Shown here piece after piece: positions 7,507 through 13,933 of a DNA stretch of 17,401 bases; position 1 is the first letter of the stretch; every line of letters starts with the position of its first letter. This stretch comes from JACQHJ01 sp964624955 (GTDB taxonomy: Bacteria; Patescibacteriota; Microgenomatia; Levybacterales; UBA12049). Made by a program: the position numbers and the translations under genes. Location of the stretch: assembly GCA_964624955.1 (NCBI GenBank), contig CAZUZF010000019.1, forward strand, positions 1 to 17,401, written 5' to 3'. The notes under the pieces are model-generated. The model was not told the origin of the DNA, made no database searches, and saw only the letters and a program-made list of their open reading frames with translations.

Positions 7507-7929
7507 ATGAAAAAACTTTTGCTTTTCTCATCGATAATAATCATCTTAATAGCTATAATTATCGTTGTTTCTTTTTTGCCTCAGGGGAAAAAGGGGCCTC
7601 AAAAAGAAGCTTTTCCAACGCCAACCTTGGTTAAGACAAATCAGCCAACGCCTCCTCCAAGAGGCGCAAGCCCCGGAGTTAGTGCTGAGACAGATCCCAA
7701 AACAATTAAGCAAAACAAACAGGCTTACCAAGTTGGCCTTTTACTAGACGTACTCCCATATGCTGGCATTAACTTTTCCATGTCCTATGATTATAACGAG
7801 GATGTATTTAGGGTTGTCTTTAGAAAAGACAACATCTCTTCTTCTGAAAAAGAATTTAATGAGTTTTTGCAAAAAAACGGGATTGAAGACAAAAACTGGA
7901 TACAAAGTTTGGTAATAACCTACCAATAA
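7507..7929 (+). CDS. Small membrane-anchored protein with C-terminal domain shared with the Ig-like protein
   Basis: 140 residues, family not recognised. A membrane anchor at about 4-24 is followed by a Pro/Thr/Lys-rich linker (about 28-65, including PTPPPRG), as expected for spacing a domain from the membrane. The C-terminal domain (about 65-140) reads LLLDVLPYAGINFSMSYDY, then DVFRVVFRKDN, a helix FNEFLQKNGI, and IQSLVITYQ. It aligns by eye with the end of the 225-residue Ig-like protein: FLDKYPWYP, FDSQNNEFFVDIYV, a helix ending LEEIGVD, and KIVWGIYPQ. The same small alpha/beta domain is therefore displayed by two neighbouring genes. It starts 4 nt after the C39-like gene and ends 6 nt from the convergent dnaN. 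No Shine-Dalgarno sequence is seen. Confidence 0.65.
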   Translation: MKKLLLFSSIIIILIAIIIVVSFLPQGKKGPQKEAFPTPTLVKTNQPTPPPRGASPGVSAETDPKTIKQNKQAYQVGLLLDVLPYAGINFSMSYDYNEDVFRVVFRKDNISSSEKEFNEFLQKNGIEDKNWIQSLVITYQ

Positions 7930-7935
7930 AAACAC

Positions 7936-9045
7936 TTAACTACCCTGAACCCGAATAGGCATTATTAAATGTAGAAAATTACTTTCTCCTTTTATCTTAA
8001 ACACTCCTGGATTTAGAGGCCCTGTCATTTCAAAAACCAATGTTTCTTGTGTTAAAATAGATAAAATATCAATTAAATATTTTGCGTTAAAAGCAATCTC
8101 ATTTTCCTCACCGGTTAGTTTTGCCTCAATTTCTACCAAATCTTCTCCAACAGAGGGTGAGTTTGCAGAGACGATAAGTTTTTCTTTTTGAATTGTAAAC
8201 TTAACAATGTTTGCCGTTTCCCTGGCAAAAACAGAACAGATTCTAATGGCATTTAACAAATCTTCCCTGTCTATCTCAACCTTGGTCGTCGCTTCTGTTG
8301 GAATTATTTTTGCATAAGCTGGGTATGTCGCATCTATCAATCTTCCAACCACAATGCTTTCTCCCTGGGTTATTATTATTTGGTTATTTTCGCTTGAAAC
8401 ATAAAAACTTATTTCATCCTCATCTTCTTTAACAAACAACATTTCCCTAACCACCCTTGCCGGAATTATAATGGCCTTTTCAAGACCTTTTAATGCCTTA
8501 AGGTTGGTTTTTTGAAACGAAAGCCTGTATGAATCGGTTGCAACCAAAATCACTGCGTCCTTTTGGTTTTCCAGTAGTATTCCAGACAAGGCCGGTTTTG
8601 TGGCATCAATTGCTGCGGCAAAAGAAACTCTTGCCAAAAACTCCTCTATGTCTTTTTTTACCAAAGATAAAATTTGTCCACCCCTGTCTCCAAAAAGATT
8701 GGGAAAGTCCTCTGCCGGCATTGTCTGAAAAGCTGCTTTTATGTTCTTTCCTTTTAGTTTTAAAACGCTGTCTTCTAGCTCCAGCAAAATCTTTTGACTG
8801 ACTATGTTTGAAAAAAGATCACAAAAGCTTTTTGCCGGTATGGTAACTTTTCCTTCTTTTTCAACATTTGCAGCGGTTGAGGATACTATACCAATTTCCA
8901 AATCTGTTGCGCTAACCGTCAGTTTTCCGTTCTTTCCTTCTAAGAAAAGGTTTGAAAGTATGGGAAGTTGTGCTCGAGTAGATACTGCGTGGTTTATAAA
9001 AGAAAGTTTTTTGGCTAAATTATCTGAAAGAAATGATACCTTCAT
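7936..9045 (-). CDS. dnaN: DNA polymerase III beta subunit (sliding clamp)
   Basis: 369 residues, the usual length for the bacterial clamp. DnaN dimerises into a ring around DNA and tethers the replicative polymerase; its hydrophobic pocket also binds other repair and replication factors. Recognisable family segments are the N-terminal LPILSNLFLEGKNGKL and SATDLEIGI, the mid-protein LVATDSYRLSF, LIDATYPAYAKIIP, and the C-terminus LHLIMPIRV followed by three extra residues. The three repeated clamp folds are all present. It lies downstream of dnaA on the same strand, separated by 131 nt that contain DnaA boxes. Upstream of the ATG is a possible -10 TATAAA (9053-9058 on the opposite strand), 7 nt from the start codon, so it may have its own near-leaderless promoter. 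Its 3' end faces the gene at 7507-7929 with a 6-nt gap and no evident terminator. Confidence 0.97.
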   Translation of the reverse strand: MKVSFLSDNLAKKLSFINHAVSTRAQLPILSNLFLEGKNGKLTVSATDLEIGIVSSTAANVEKEGKVTIPAKSFCDLFSNIVSQKILLELEDSVLKLKGKNIKAAFQTMPAEDFPNLFGDRGGQILSLVKKDIEEFLARVSFAAAIDATKPALSGILLENQKDAVILVATDSYRLSFQKTNLKALKGLEKAIIIPARVVREMLFVKEDEDEISFYVSSENNQIIITQGESIVVGRLIDATYPAYAKIIPTEATTKVEIDREDLLNAIRICSVFARETANIVKFTIQKEKLIVSANSPSVGEDLVEIEAKLTGEENEIAFNAKYLIDILSILTQETLVFEMTGPLNPGVFKIKGESNFLHLIMPIRVQGS

Positions 9046-9131
9046 AACATGTTTTATATTTGTAGTTGTTGTAGTTTATATGGAAAAGTGGAAAAAAGCA
9101 AGAACCCGTGCCTGAGAAAACGTTGATATCG

Positions 9132-9140
9132 TGTGGATAA
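9132..9140 (-). promoter_or_regulatory. DnaA box
   Basis: TGTGGATAA on the + strand is the exact complement of the consensus TTATCCACA. It is paired with an identical box 12 bp away, roughly one helical turn, so both would lie on nearly the same DNA face. Confidence 0.8.
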
Positions 9141-9143
9141 AAA

Positions 9144-9152
9144 TGTGGATAA
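9144..9152 (-). promoter_or_regulatory. DnaA box
   Basis: A second perfect TTATCCACA on the - strand, next to the AT-rich stretch that runs up to the dnaA stop codon. Confidence 0.8.
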
Positions 9153-9176
9153 AATGTTAATAAGTCAAATTTTAAA

Positions 9177-10529
9177 CTAATGCACATTTTTTCCAACAGG
9201 ATTATCTGTAATCCCTAAGATATCCTCAGGAATCTGTGAGTTTTCCACCATTTGCTCAATTTTCCCCACACCGTACATGACTGTTGTATGGTCTCTTCCG
9301 CCAAGAAGGTTTCCTATTTCTACTAGGGTTAGTCCTAAGCGTTTTTTAAGCAAAAACATTGCAACTTGACGGGGCCTAACCAAAAAAGCGTCTCTTTTAG
9401 CGCTTTTTAACTGTGTCGGCCTTACTCTGTAAAAGTTACAAACTTCCTCTATTATTTCATCGGGATGAAACGCGCTTGGTTTTTGTTCTTTTTCCAAAGA
9501 CAAAACCGTATAAATTAAATCTTGGGTAATTTGGCCATCACTTGTGGTTTGGGATTGGGTAATAACTCTTAAAAGCGCCCCCTCAAGCCCTCTTGCATCC
9601 TGCTCTTTTTGCGCAATTATTTTTGCCATATCAATGCTTAGTGTTACTCCGTATTTTTTGGCTTTGATAAGTAAAATCGCAGTTCGCAGTTCAAAATCAG
9701 GGGATTCAATGTCGACAGTTAGTCCCCCACCAAACCTTGATAAAAGCCTTTTTTCGGCCTTTTTTATTTCATCGGGTGGTCTATCGGAAGAAAGAACAAT
9801 CTGGGCGCCTTTATCAACAAGGGTATTAAAGGTGTGGAAAAGCTCTTCTTGTACTTTTTCCTTGCCAGCTACAAACTGAATATCGTCTATTATTAAAAGA
9901 TCAAGATTCCTAAACCGCTTTTTCATATTAGCAGTGTTGTTTGTTCTAATTGCCTCAACTACTTCGTTGGTGAACTCCTCACTTGTGACATAGGCAATTT
10001 TTGTGCTTGGGTTTTTGGAATAGACCTCGTTTGCGATTGCCTGCATTAAATGCGTTTTCCCCACGCCTGTTGGCCCGTAGATAAATAAGGGGTTATAGTT
10101 AACTCCTGGATTTTTGGCAACAGTTGTGGCAGAAACAAAAGCAAGTTGGTTGCTTGAAGAAACAGCCATGTTTTCAAAAGTATAATCAGATCTTACCCTT
10201 GGCAAATGCCCAACCGTCTGTTTTGGGCTACTTTGGGAAAAAAGCGTTTGAGAAGCTTCTTTACTTTCAACAACTTCCAAAACAATTTTGGGAACAAATA
10301 TGATTTTTGTATCTTTGCCGATATTTTTATCAACCGCTGTTTGGATAATATCGTAAAACTTTCTTTGCAGAAGGTCTATGATCATATTGGAGGGAGCTGC
10401 TATGGTTGCAACACCATCTTCAACAGACAAAAGACTGGTTGGTTTAAAAAGAGTTAGAAAGTTTGCCTTAGAAACTTCAATTTCTATTTCCCCTAAGGTG
10501 GTTTTCCAAAGTTTTTTTAAATCATTCAT
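9177..10529 (-). CDS. dnaA: Chromosomal replication initiator DnaA
   Basis: 450 residues, normal length. DnaA binds DnaA boxes, oligomerises with ATP and opens oriC. Domain I is at about 1-75 and a short linker at about 85-115. Domain III begins with DYTFENMAVSSSNQLA, has Walker A GPTGVGKT (152-159), Walker B LLIIDDIQF (from 211), the SSDRPPDEI sensor segment and KRLLSRFGGGL, which holds the conserved arginines around 261-265. Domain IV (about 355-430) holds the DNA-binding signature with GGRDHTTVMYG, where D413-H414-T415-T416 read the box. All key residues are intact. dnaN lies downstream on the same strand, and the rpmH group is divergent across a 117-nt spacer. The start is supported by the family's N-terminal alignment. 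The 5' leader is short with no Shine-Dalgarno sequence. Confidence 0.98.
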   Translation of the reverse strand: MNDLKKLWKTTLGEIEIEVSKANFLTLFKPTSLLSVEDGVATIAAPSNMIIDLLQRKFYDIIQTAVDKNIGKDTKIIFVPKIVLEVVESKEASQTLFSQSSPKQTVGHLPRVRSDYTFENMAVSSSNQLAFVSATTVAKNPGVNYNPLFIYGPTGVGKTHLMQAIANEVYSKNPSTKIAYVTSEEFTNEVVEAIRTNNTANMKKRFRNLDLLIIDDIQFVAGKEKVQEELFHTFNTLVDKGAQIVLSSDRPPDEIKKAEKRLLSRFGGGLTVDIESPDFELRTAILLIKAKKYGVTLSIDMAKIIAQKEQDARGLEGALLRVITQSQTTSDGQITQDLIYTVLSLEKEQKPSAFHPDEIIEEVCNFYRVRPTQLKSAKRDAFLVRPRQVAMFLLKKRLGLTLVEIGNLLGGRDHTTVMYGVGKIEQMVENSQIPEDILGITDNPVGKNVH

Positions 10530-10541
10530 GGTAGATGGAGT

Positions 10542-10568
10542 TTAATAATGTGGATAACTTTTTGTCAA
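10542..10568 (-). promoter_or_regulatory. Probable dnaA promoter overlapping a DnaA box
   Basis: On the - strand a perfect -35 TTGACA (10563-10568) is followed by TATTAA (10542-10547, spacing 15) or TTAAAC (10540-10545, spacing 17). The consensus DnaA box at 10549-10557 sits in the spacer between -35 and -10, an arrangement that would let DnaA repress its own gene. The -10 is imperfect, so the exact start is uncertain. Confidence 0.5.
10549..10557 (-). promoter_or_regulatory. DnaA box in the dnaA-rpmH spacer
   Basis: TGTGGATAA on the + strand is a perfect consensus box on the - strand. It lies 19 nt upstream of the dnaA ATG, within the predicted dnaA promoter. It could serve autoregulation, origin function or both. 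Confidence 0.75.
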
Positions 10569-10577
10569 GATAGTACT

Positions 10578-10586
10578 AGTGGATAA
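10578..10586 (-). promoter_or_regulatory. Near-consensus DnaA box
   Basis: AGTGGATAA differs from the box consensus at one end position. It has the same orientation as the perfect box 29 bp away and lies between the divergent dnaA and rpmH promoters. Confidence 0.4.
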
Positions 10587-10610
10587 AACTAGATCTTTTT
10601 TATAATACCC

Positions 10611-10639
10611 TTTAAAACTGATCGTAACTTTGGTATACT
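10611..10639 (+). promoter_or_regulatory. rpmH promoter (extended -10), near-leaderless
   Basis: TTTAAA (10611-10616), a 17-nt spacer, then TATACT (10634-10639) preceded by TGG (extended -10). The ATG of rpmH starts 7 nt after the hexamer, leaving a leader of zero or one base. It would drive the rpmH-rnpA-yidD-yidC-jag group. Confidence 0.6.
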
Positions 10640-10646
10640 TAATTTT

Positions 10647-10781
10647 ATGAAAAAATACAGAACTCTTAAAAAAATAAAAAGAGCAAGAAAGCACGGCTTT
10701 TTAAAAAGAGGGAAGAAAAGAAGCGGTAAAAATGTTTTAAAAAAAAGAAGATTAAAGGGAAGAAGTAGGCTTTCGATTTAG
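10647..10781 (+). CDS. rpmH: Ribosomal protein L34
   Basis: 44 residues ending in TAG. L34 is a small basic protein of the large ribosomal subunit. The protein is rich in Lys and Arg and has the family's core, ARKHGFLKR then GKNVLKKRRLKGRSRLS, which lines up with HGFRAR...GR.VLARRRAKGR.RL in typical L34. The N-terminus lacks the usual QPS motif found in many L34 proteins (here KKYRTLKKIKR), though total length is unchanged. Position directly upstream of rnpA and divergent from dnaA is the classical context and confirms the call. Translation probably begins on a leaderless or nearly leaderless mRNA. The stop is 3 nt before the rnpA start. Confidence 0.93.
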   Translation: MKKYRTLKKIKRARKHGFLKRGKKRSGKNVLKKRRLKGRSRLSI

Positions 10782-10784
10782 TTA

Positions 10785-11111
10785 ATGCTTAAAAAACTTT
10801 ACCGGCTTTCCAATGTAGAAAAAAGAATAGGCAAAACAATCGATTCTCCATTTTTTAAACTAAAACTTATAAAAAGCGGAGAAAGTAACCCTAAATTTGC
10901 CTTTGTAATCTCAAAAAAGATAGACAAGAGAGCAGTCTATAGAAACAGAATAAAAAGAAGTCTTGCAAAGATAGTTGCAAGAATTCTTTTGGACATAAAA
11001 CCGGGACATAATTTTATTTTTGTAGTAAAAAAAGAAATTTTAGGTAAACAACAAAAAGATTTAGAAAAAATTGTCAAGGATGTTTTTATAAAACAAAATT
11101 TATTAAGATGA
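10785..11111 (+). CDS. rnpA: Ribonuclease P protein component
   Basis: 108 residues, normal length. RnpA binds the RNase P RNA and helps it cut the 5' leaders from tRNA precursors. The hallmark basic helix is present as KIDKRAVYRNRIKRSLAKIV (about 46-65), which contains the RNR motif. Upstream strands include FFKLKLI and KFAFVISKK; downstream GHNFIFVVKKEI is the usual central strand. It lies 3 nt after rpmH and overlaps yidD by 4 nt (ATGA), so translation of the three is probably coupled. It ends in TGA, which shows that UGA is a stop in this organism. Confidence 0.95.
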   Translation: MLKKLYRLSNVEKRIGKTIDSPFFKLKLIKSGESNPKFAFVISKKIDKRAVYRNRIKRSLAKIVARILLDIKPGHNFIFVVKKEILGKQQKDLEKIVKDVFIKQNLLR

Positions 11112-11320
11112 AGACAGCAATTAATTTATTAGCAAGTACATATCAAGCATTTATTTCTCCAATTCTTTGCCAAATTGCAGGAACAAATAATGTTTGCAGG
11201 TTTTCTCCAACCTGTTCCGACTATGCAAGAATTTCAATAACAAAAAAAGGTTTAATTTATGGCGGTTTTCTTTCAATTATCAGGCTTTTGAAATGCCAGC
11301 CTTTTTACAGAGGAGTTTAA
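11108..11320 (+). CDS. yidD: YidD membrane protein insertion efficiency factor
   Basis: 70 residues. YidD is a small amphipathic membrane-associated protein that aids insertion of proteins by Sec/YidC. The signature CRFSPTCSDYA (30-40) is present, with the conserved C30 and C36. It is preceded by an amphipathic helix containing YQAFISPIL and followed by GLIYGGFLSIIRLLKCQPF. The protein ends at RGV, just before the GGxDPVP-like tail of many YidD proteins, so it is at the short end of the family. Its start overlaps the rnpA stop and its stop is 2 nt before the yidC start, a typical order for this group. Confidence 0.93.
   Translation: MKTAINLLASTYQAFISPILCQIAGTNNVCRFSPTCSDYARISITKKGLIYGGFLSIIRLLKCQPFYRGV
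11311..11315 (+). promoter_or_regulatory. Shine-Dalgarno that sets the yidC start
   Basis: AGGAG lies 7 nt before the ATG at 11323. This supports that start over a longer frame that would begin inside yidD at 11194. Confidence 0.7.
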
Positions 11321-11322
11321 AA

Positions 11323-12138
11323 ATGTTTGATGCCATAGTTGTTAATCCATTATTAAATATACTTTTACTGTCCTACAAAGTTTTGTCAACTTTTGCAATT
11401 CCGTTTGCTCTTGGATTTTCAATAATAGTTTTGACAATAATTATAAGACTTGTCCTTTATCCGCTAACAACTGCCCAGCTTAAAGCTTCAAAGAAAATGC
11501 AGGATATTGCGCCCCATGTTTCAAGACTTAAAGAAAAACACAAAGGCGATGCGAAAACTCTCCAAGCTGAAACAATGAAACTTTATAAAGAATTTGGTGT
11601 CAATCCGGCAGCAGGCTGCCTGCCTGTTTTAATCCAACTTCCTGTTATCTGGGGATTATATTCAGTACTTATTAAAGTTATTAATCTTGGAGGAAATGCA
11701 ATTTCTGAAGTAAATAAGCTTGCGTACTCTGATTTCTTAAAACTTGATAGGCCATGGGACGTGTATTTTTTTGGTATTCCTCTTGCTCAAAATCCAGGAC
11801 AATTAATATCCAGCATAGGCCCGGCAGTTTTACTTGTCCCCTTACTTACGGGAATTTTTCAGTTTATCCAATCAAAAATGATGATGACTTCTAGTCCCCA
11901 TAAAAACGATAAGCAAATAGAAGTAAAAGATAAAAAGAAAAATGAAGATTTTGCGTCGGCTTTTGCAACTCAGTCTTTATACATTTTTCCTGTTATGATC
12001 GGGTTTTTATCTTACACTTTTCCAATAGGGCTTTCTTTATACTGGAATACGTTTACAATTTTTGGTATCATACAGCAATACAAAATTACAGGCTTAGGTG
12101 GATTACAAGACTGGATTAAAAAATATGGCAAAAGATAA
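11323..12138 (+). CDS. yidC: Membrane protein insertase YidC (Oxa1 family)
   Basis: 271 residues from the chosen ATG, similar in size to the short Gram-positive YidC/SpoIIIJ forms without the large periplasmic domain of E. coli. YidC inserts and folds inner-membrane proteins with or without SecYEG. The first conserved helix has the key groove arginine R42 (LTIIIRLVLYPL). Next come the cytoplasmic helical hairpin (AQLKASKKMQDIAPHVSRLK), the GVNPAAGCLPVLIQLPVIWGLY segment and later helices at LLVPLLTGIFQF and FPVMIGFLSYTFPIGLSLYW. A Lys-rich cytoplasmic insert (around 201-216) precedes the last helices. No lipobox is evident. The start has a good Shine-Dalgarno sequence. The 3' end overlaps the jag gene by 14 nt. 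Confidence 0.95.
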   Translation: MFDAIVVNPLLNILLLSYKVLSTFAIPFALGFSIIVLTIIIRLVLYPLTTAQLKASKKMQDIAPHVSRLKEKHKGDAKTLQAETMKLYKEFGVNPAAGCLPVLIQLPVIWGLYSVLIKVINLGGNAISEVNKLAYSDFLKLDRPWDVYFFGIPLAQNPGQLISSIGPAVLLVPLLTGIFQFIQSKMMMTSSPHKNDKQIEVKDKKKNEDFASAFATQSLYIFPVMIGFLSYTFPIGLSLYWNTFTIFGIIQQYKITGLGGLQDWIKKYGKR

Positions 12139-12571
12139 AAAAATTGAAGAGCTAATAAAAGAATTTTTCCAAAACTTAGGAATTGAAGTTACATTTGAGC
12201 AAGAAGAGACGGATGATGAAATTAAGCTTACTTTAGAAACTCAAGACAGCGGAATGATCATCGGCTACCACGGCGAAACGCTTGATGCCTTGCAACTTGT
12301 ATTATCCCTTGCTCTTGCCAAAAAACAGGGAGAATTTAAAAGAGTCTCGATAGAAGTCGGCGATTATAAGAAAAACAGGGAAGAATGGTTAAGGCGTTTG
12401 GCAACTGATGCGAAGGAAAAAGCAATCTCCCAACAAAGGGAGGTAAGACTTGAAGAATTAAAACCCTGGGAAAGAAGAATAATACATTTGGTTTTATCCC
12501 AAGATGATCAAGTCGTTTCAGAATCTGTGGGAGAAGGAAGGGAAAGAGTTTTGGTTGTTAGGCCAAAATAA
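12125..12571 (+). CDS. khpB: KH-R3H RNA-binding protein (Jag/KhpB family)
   Basis: 148 residues from the ATG at 12125; a GTG at 12098 would give a longer form but overlaps yidC more. Jag/KhpB binds RNA and in Gram-positives affects cell division and envelope homeostasis. A KH domain (about 25-80) has the binding loop as IIGYHGETLDALQ (46-57). The R3H domain (about 85-148) contains its R-x3-H motif as R117-H121 in ERRIIHLVLS. The N-terminal Jag_N domain of the Bacillus protein is absent, so this is the short form. The order yidC-jag is widely conserved. It overlaps yidC by 14 nt, and its stop codon lies in the first unit of a 12-bp tandem repeat. Confidence 0.93.
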   Translation: MAKDKKIEELIKEFFQNLGIEVTFEQEETDDEIKLTLETQDSGMIIGYHGETLDALQLVLSLALAKKQGEFKRVSIEVGDYKKNREEWLRRLATDAKEKAISQQREVRLEELKPWERRIIHLVLSQDDQVVSESVGEGRERVLVVRPK

Positions 12572-13874
12572 AGGCCAAAATAAACTCTGCCTGTTTTTCT
12601 TCTATCTTCTAATTTTATTTTTGCCCACACAGCTAGGTAAGCATTTTTTTCTTGAGTCCTCATTTGTCTTTGGGCTAAGAATTGATTATCTTTCCCCCAC
12701 GTTATACCTAACAGATATTTTAATTCTTCTGATTATTATTTTTAGCTTTAAAGACATATTTAAAATAGTTTTTAGTAAATACAAAAAAAATCTTGGCCTT
12801 TTTTTACTCTTTATTCTGTTTCTTTTAACCCAAGTTTCTATATCGAAAAATCCAACAATTGGTATTTACTCTATTTTTAAACTGCTTGAATTTGTCTATC
12901 TTGGGATTTTTGTTTATTTAAATTTTAAGATTTTAAATAAAAAGATAATGGTTATTTTACTTTCACTGGGAATGGTTTTTGAAACTCTGCTTGCGCTCTT
13001 GCAGTATTTAAACCAGGGATCTTTGCAGGGCATATTTTATTTCTTAGGCGAAAGAAGTTTTAATTCACAAACTCCCATGGTGGCTAATGCTTCAATTAAT
13101 AACAAACTTATTTTGCGACCATATGCAACTTTTCCCCACCCAAATGTTTTAGCAGGCTATCTTGCTTTATCGGGTATGCTTTTGTTTTATTTTAAAAAAC
13201 ATCTTGATAAATTTTTTCTCTCAACTGTTTTAATAATCTCGACAATAGGAATTTTTGTTTCCCTTTCAAGGGTTGCAACAGTAATTTGGATTGGATTTTT
13301 GTTTATTTACTTTCTGACTTACCTTTTAAGAAAATATAAGAAGCAAAATCTCAGTCAATCTTTTTTCAGGAATAATTTTTGGGTAGGAGTAGTAACTGTT
13401 TTTATAATATTTTTGTTTTTATCAAACCCTTTATTTTTACAAAGACTTTCTTCTTTGAGCTTTATGGATGAGTCGTTAACTCAAAGGGCAAATTTGGTTA
13501 ACGCTTCAGTTTACATGTTTATCAAAAATCCTCTTTTTGGAGTGGGAATGAATAATTTTTTAAACAATCTTCCCCCAAGCTTTAACAGTCCGGCTCTGAT
13601 TCAGCCTGTTCACAGTATTTTCCTGCTAACTTTGTCCCAAACAGGAATAGTAGGCCTTTTGGTTTTTCTTTACCTATTTTTAAAGGCAATATTAATTATT
13701 TTGGCAAACAAAACAAAAATAACAGGAGTATTAATTATTTTGGCAATATCTTTTATAGGTATGTTTGACCATTATTTTTTAACTATTCAACAAACTCAAA
13801 TTTTATTTACGATTTTAATAACAATACTCTTTGTTAGAACATCTCTTGCTAGAAAGAAGAATCTGCTAGAATAA
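12555..13874 (+). CDS. O-antigen ligase/polymerase-like polytopic membrane protein
   Basis: 439 residues if started at the TTG at 12555. An in-frame ATG at 12504 is possible but overlaps jag by 68 nt and lacks a ribosome site, whereas the TTG has a purine-rich GGGAAAGAG (12540-12548) upstream. The protein has about ten or more hydrophobic helices. The Wzy_C/O-antigen ligase-like features are RPYATFPHPNVLAGYLAL (R188 onward), SLSRVATVIW, and a long outside loop ending VHSIFLLTLSQTGIVG with H353. Such proteins join or polymerise glycans on lipid carriers at the outer face of the cytoplasmic membrane. In this context it probably acts on a surface polysaccharide or glycoprotein. No glycosyltransferases are adjacent, so the substrate is unknown. 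Confidence 0.8.
   Translation: MLGQNKGQNKLCLFFFYLLILFLPTQLGKHFFLESSFVFGLRIDYLSPTLYLTDILILLIIIFSFKDIFKIVFSKYKKNLGLFLLFILFLLTQVSISKNPTIGIYSIFKLLEFVYLGIFVYLNFKILNKKIMVILLSLGMVFETLLALLQYLNQGSLQGIFYFLGERSFNSQTPMVANASINNKLILRPYATFPHPNVLAGYLALSGMLLFYFKKHLDKFFLSTVLIISTIGIFVSLSRVATVIWIGFLFIYFLTYLLRKYKKQNLSQSFFRNNFWVGVVTVFIIFLFLSNPLFLQRLSSLSFMDESLTQRANLVNASVYMFIKNPLFGVGMNNFLNNLPPSFNSPALIQPVHSIFLLTLSQTGIVGLLVFLYLFLKAILIILANKTKITGVLIILAISFIGMFDHYFLTIQQTQILFTILITILFVRTSLARKKNLLE
12561..12584 (+). repeat. 12-bp tandem duplication at the jag/ligase junction
   Basis: GGCCAAAATAAA occurs twice in direct succession. The first unit carries the jag stop codon (TAA at 12569-12571). In the ligase frame the repeat reads GQNKGQNK. 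The duplication keeps both frames intact. Confidence 0.9.
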
Positions 13875-13933
13875 ATAATAGGCTTTAATTTTCAGTCTTT
13901 ATATTTTTAATATTTTTAAAAACTTAAAGTTAA

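Larger units (their letters stand above)
9046..9176. other. Candidate replication origin (oriC), dnaA-dnaN spacer
   Basis: This non-coding gap between dnaN and dnaA holds two perfect DnaA boxes at 9132-9140 and 9144-9152, both in the same orientation and 12 bp apart. They are followed by an AT-rich stretch (about 9151-9176, few G/C) that could serve as the unwinding element. The dnaA-dnaN spacer is a common oriC site. The dnaA-rpmH spacer has another box and a near-match, so a bipartite origin spanning dnaA is possible. Two or three boxes are few for a bacterial origin, so cumulative GC skew would be the deciding test. Confidence 0.6.

Noticed and set aside
7813..7833. 9-bp perfect hairpin (GTTGTCTTT, loop AGA, AAAGACAAC) near the end of the small membrane protein gene
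   Set aside because: Considered as a terminator between the convergent genes, but it is ~100 nt inside the CDS, has no following T-run on either strand, and a chance repeat in AT-rich coding sequence is likely.
8804..9115. 103-codon + strand frame spanning the dnaN start and the putative origin
   Set aside because: Mostly antisense to dnaN and runs into the spacer; the protein has no coherent pattern and dnaN is certain.
10785..11111. UGA recoding as seen in some CPR lineages
   Set aside because: rnpA ends naturally at TGA at the expected family length, and no in-frame TGA occurs within conserved genes here.
11194..11322. Upstream extension of yidC inside yidD
   Set aside because: The extra residues are an out-of-frame reading of yidD, and the ATG at 11323 has a good Shine-Dalgarno sequence and matches the family N-terminus.
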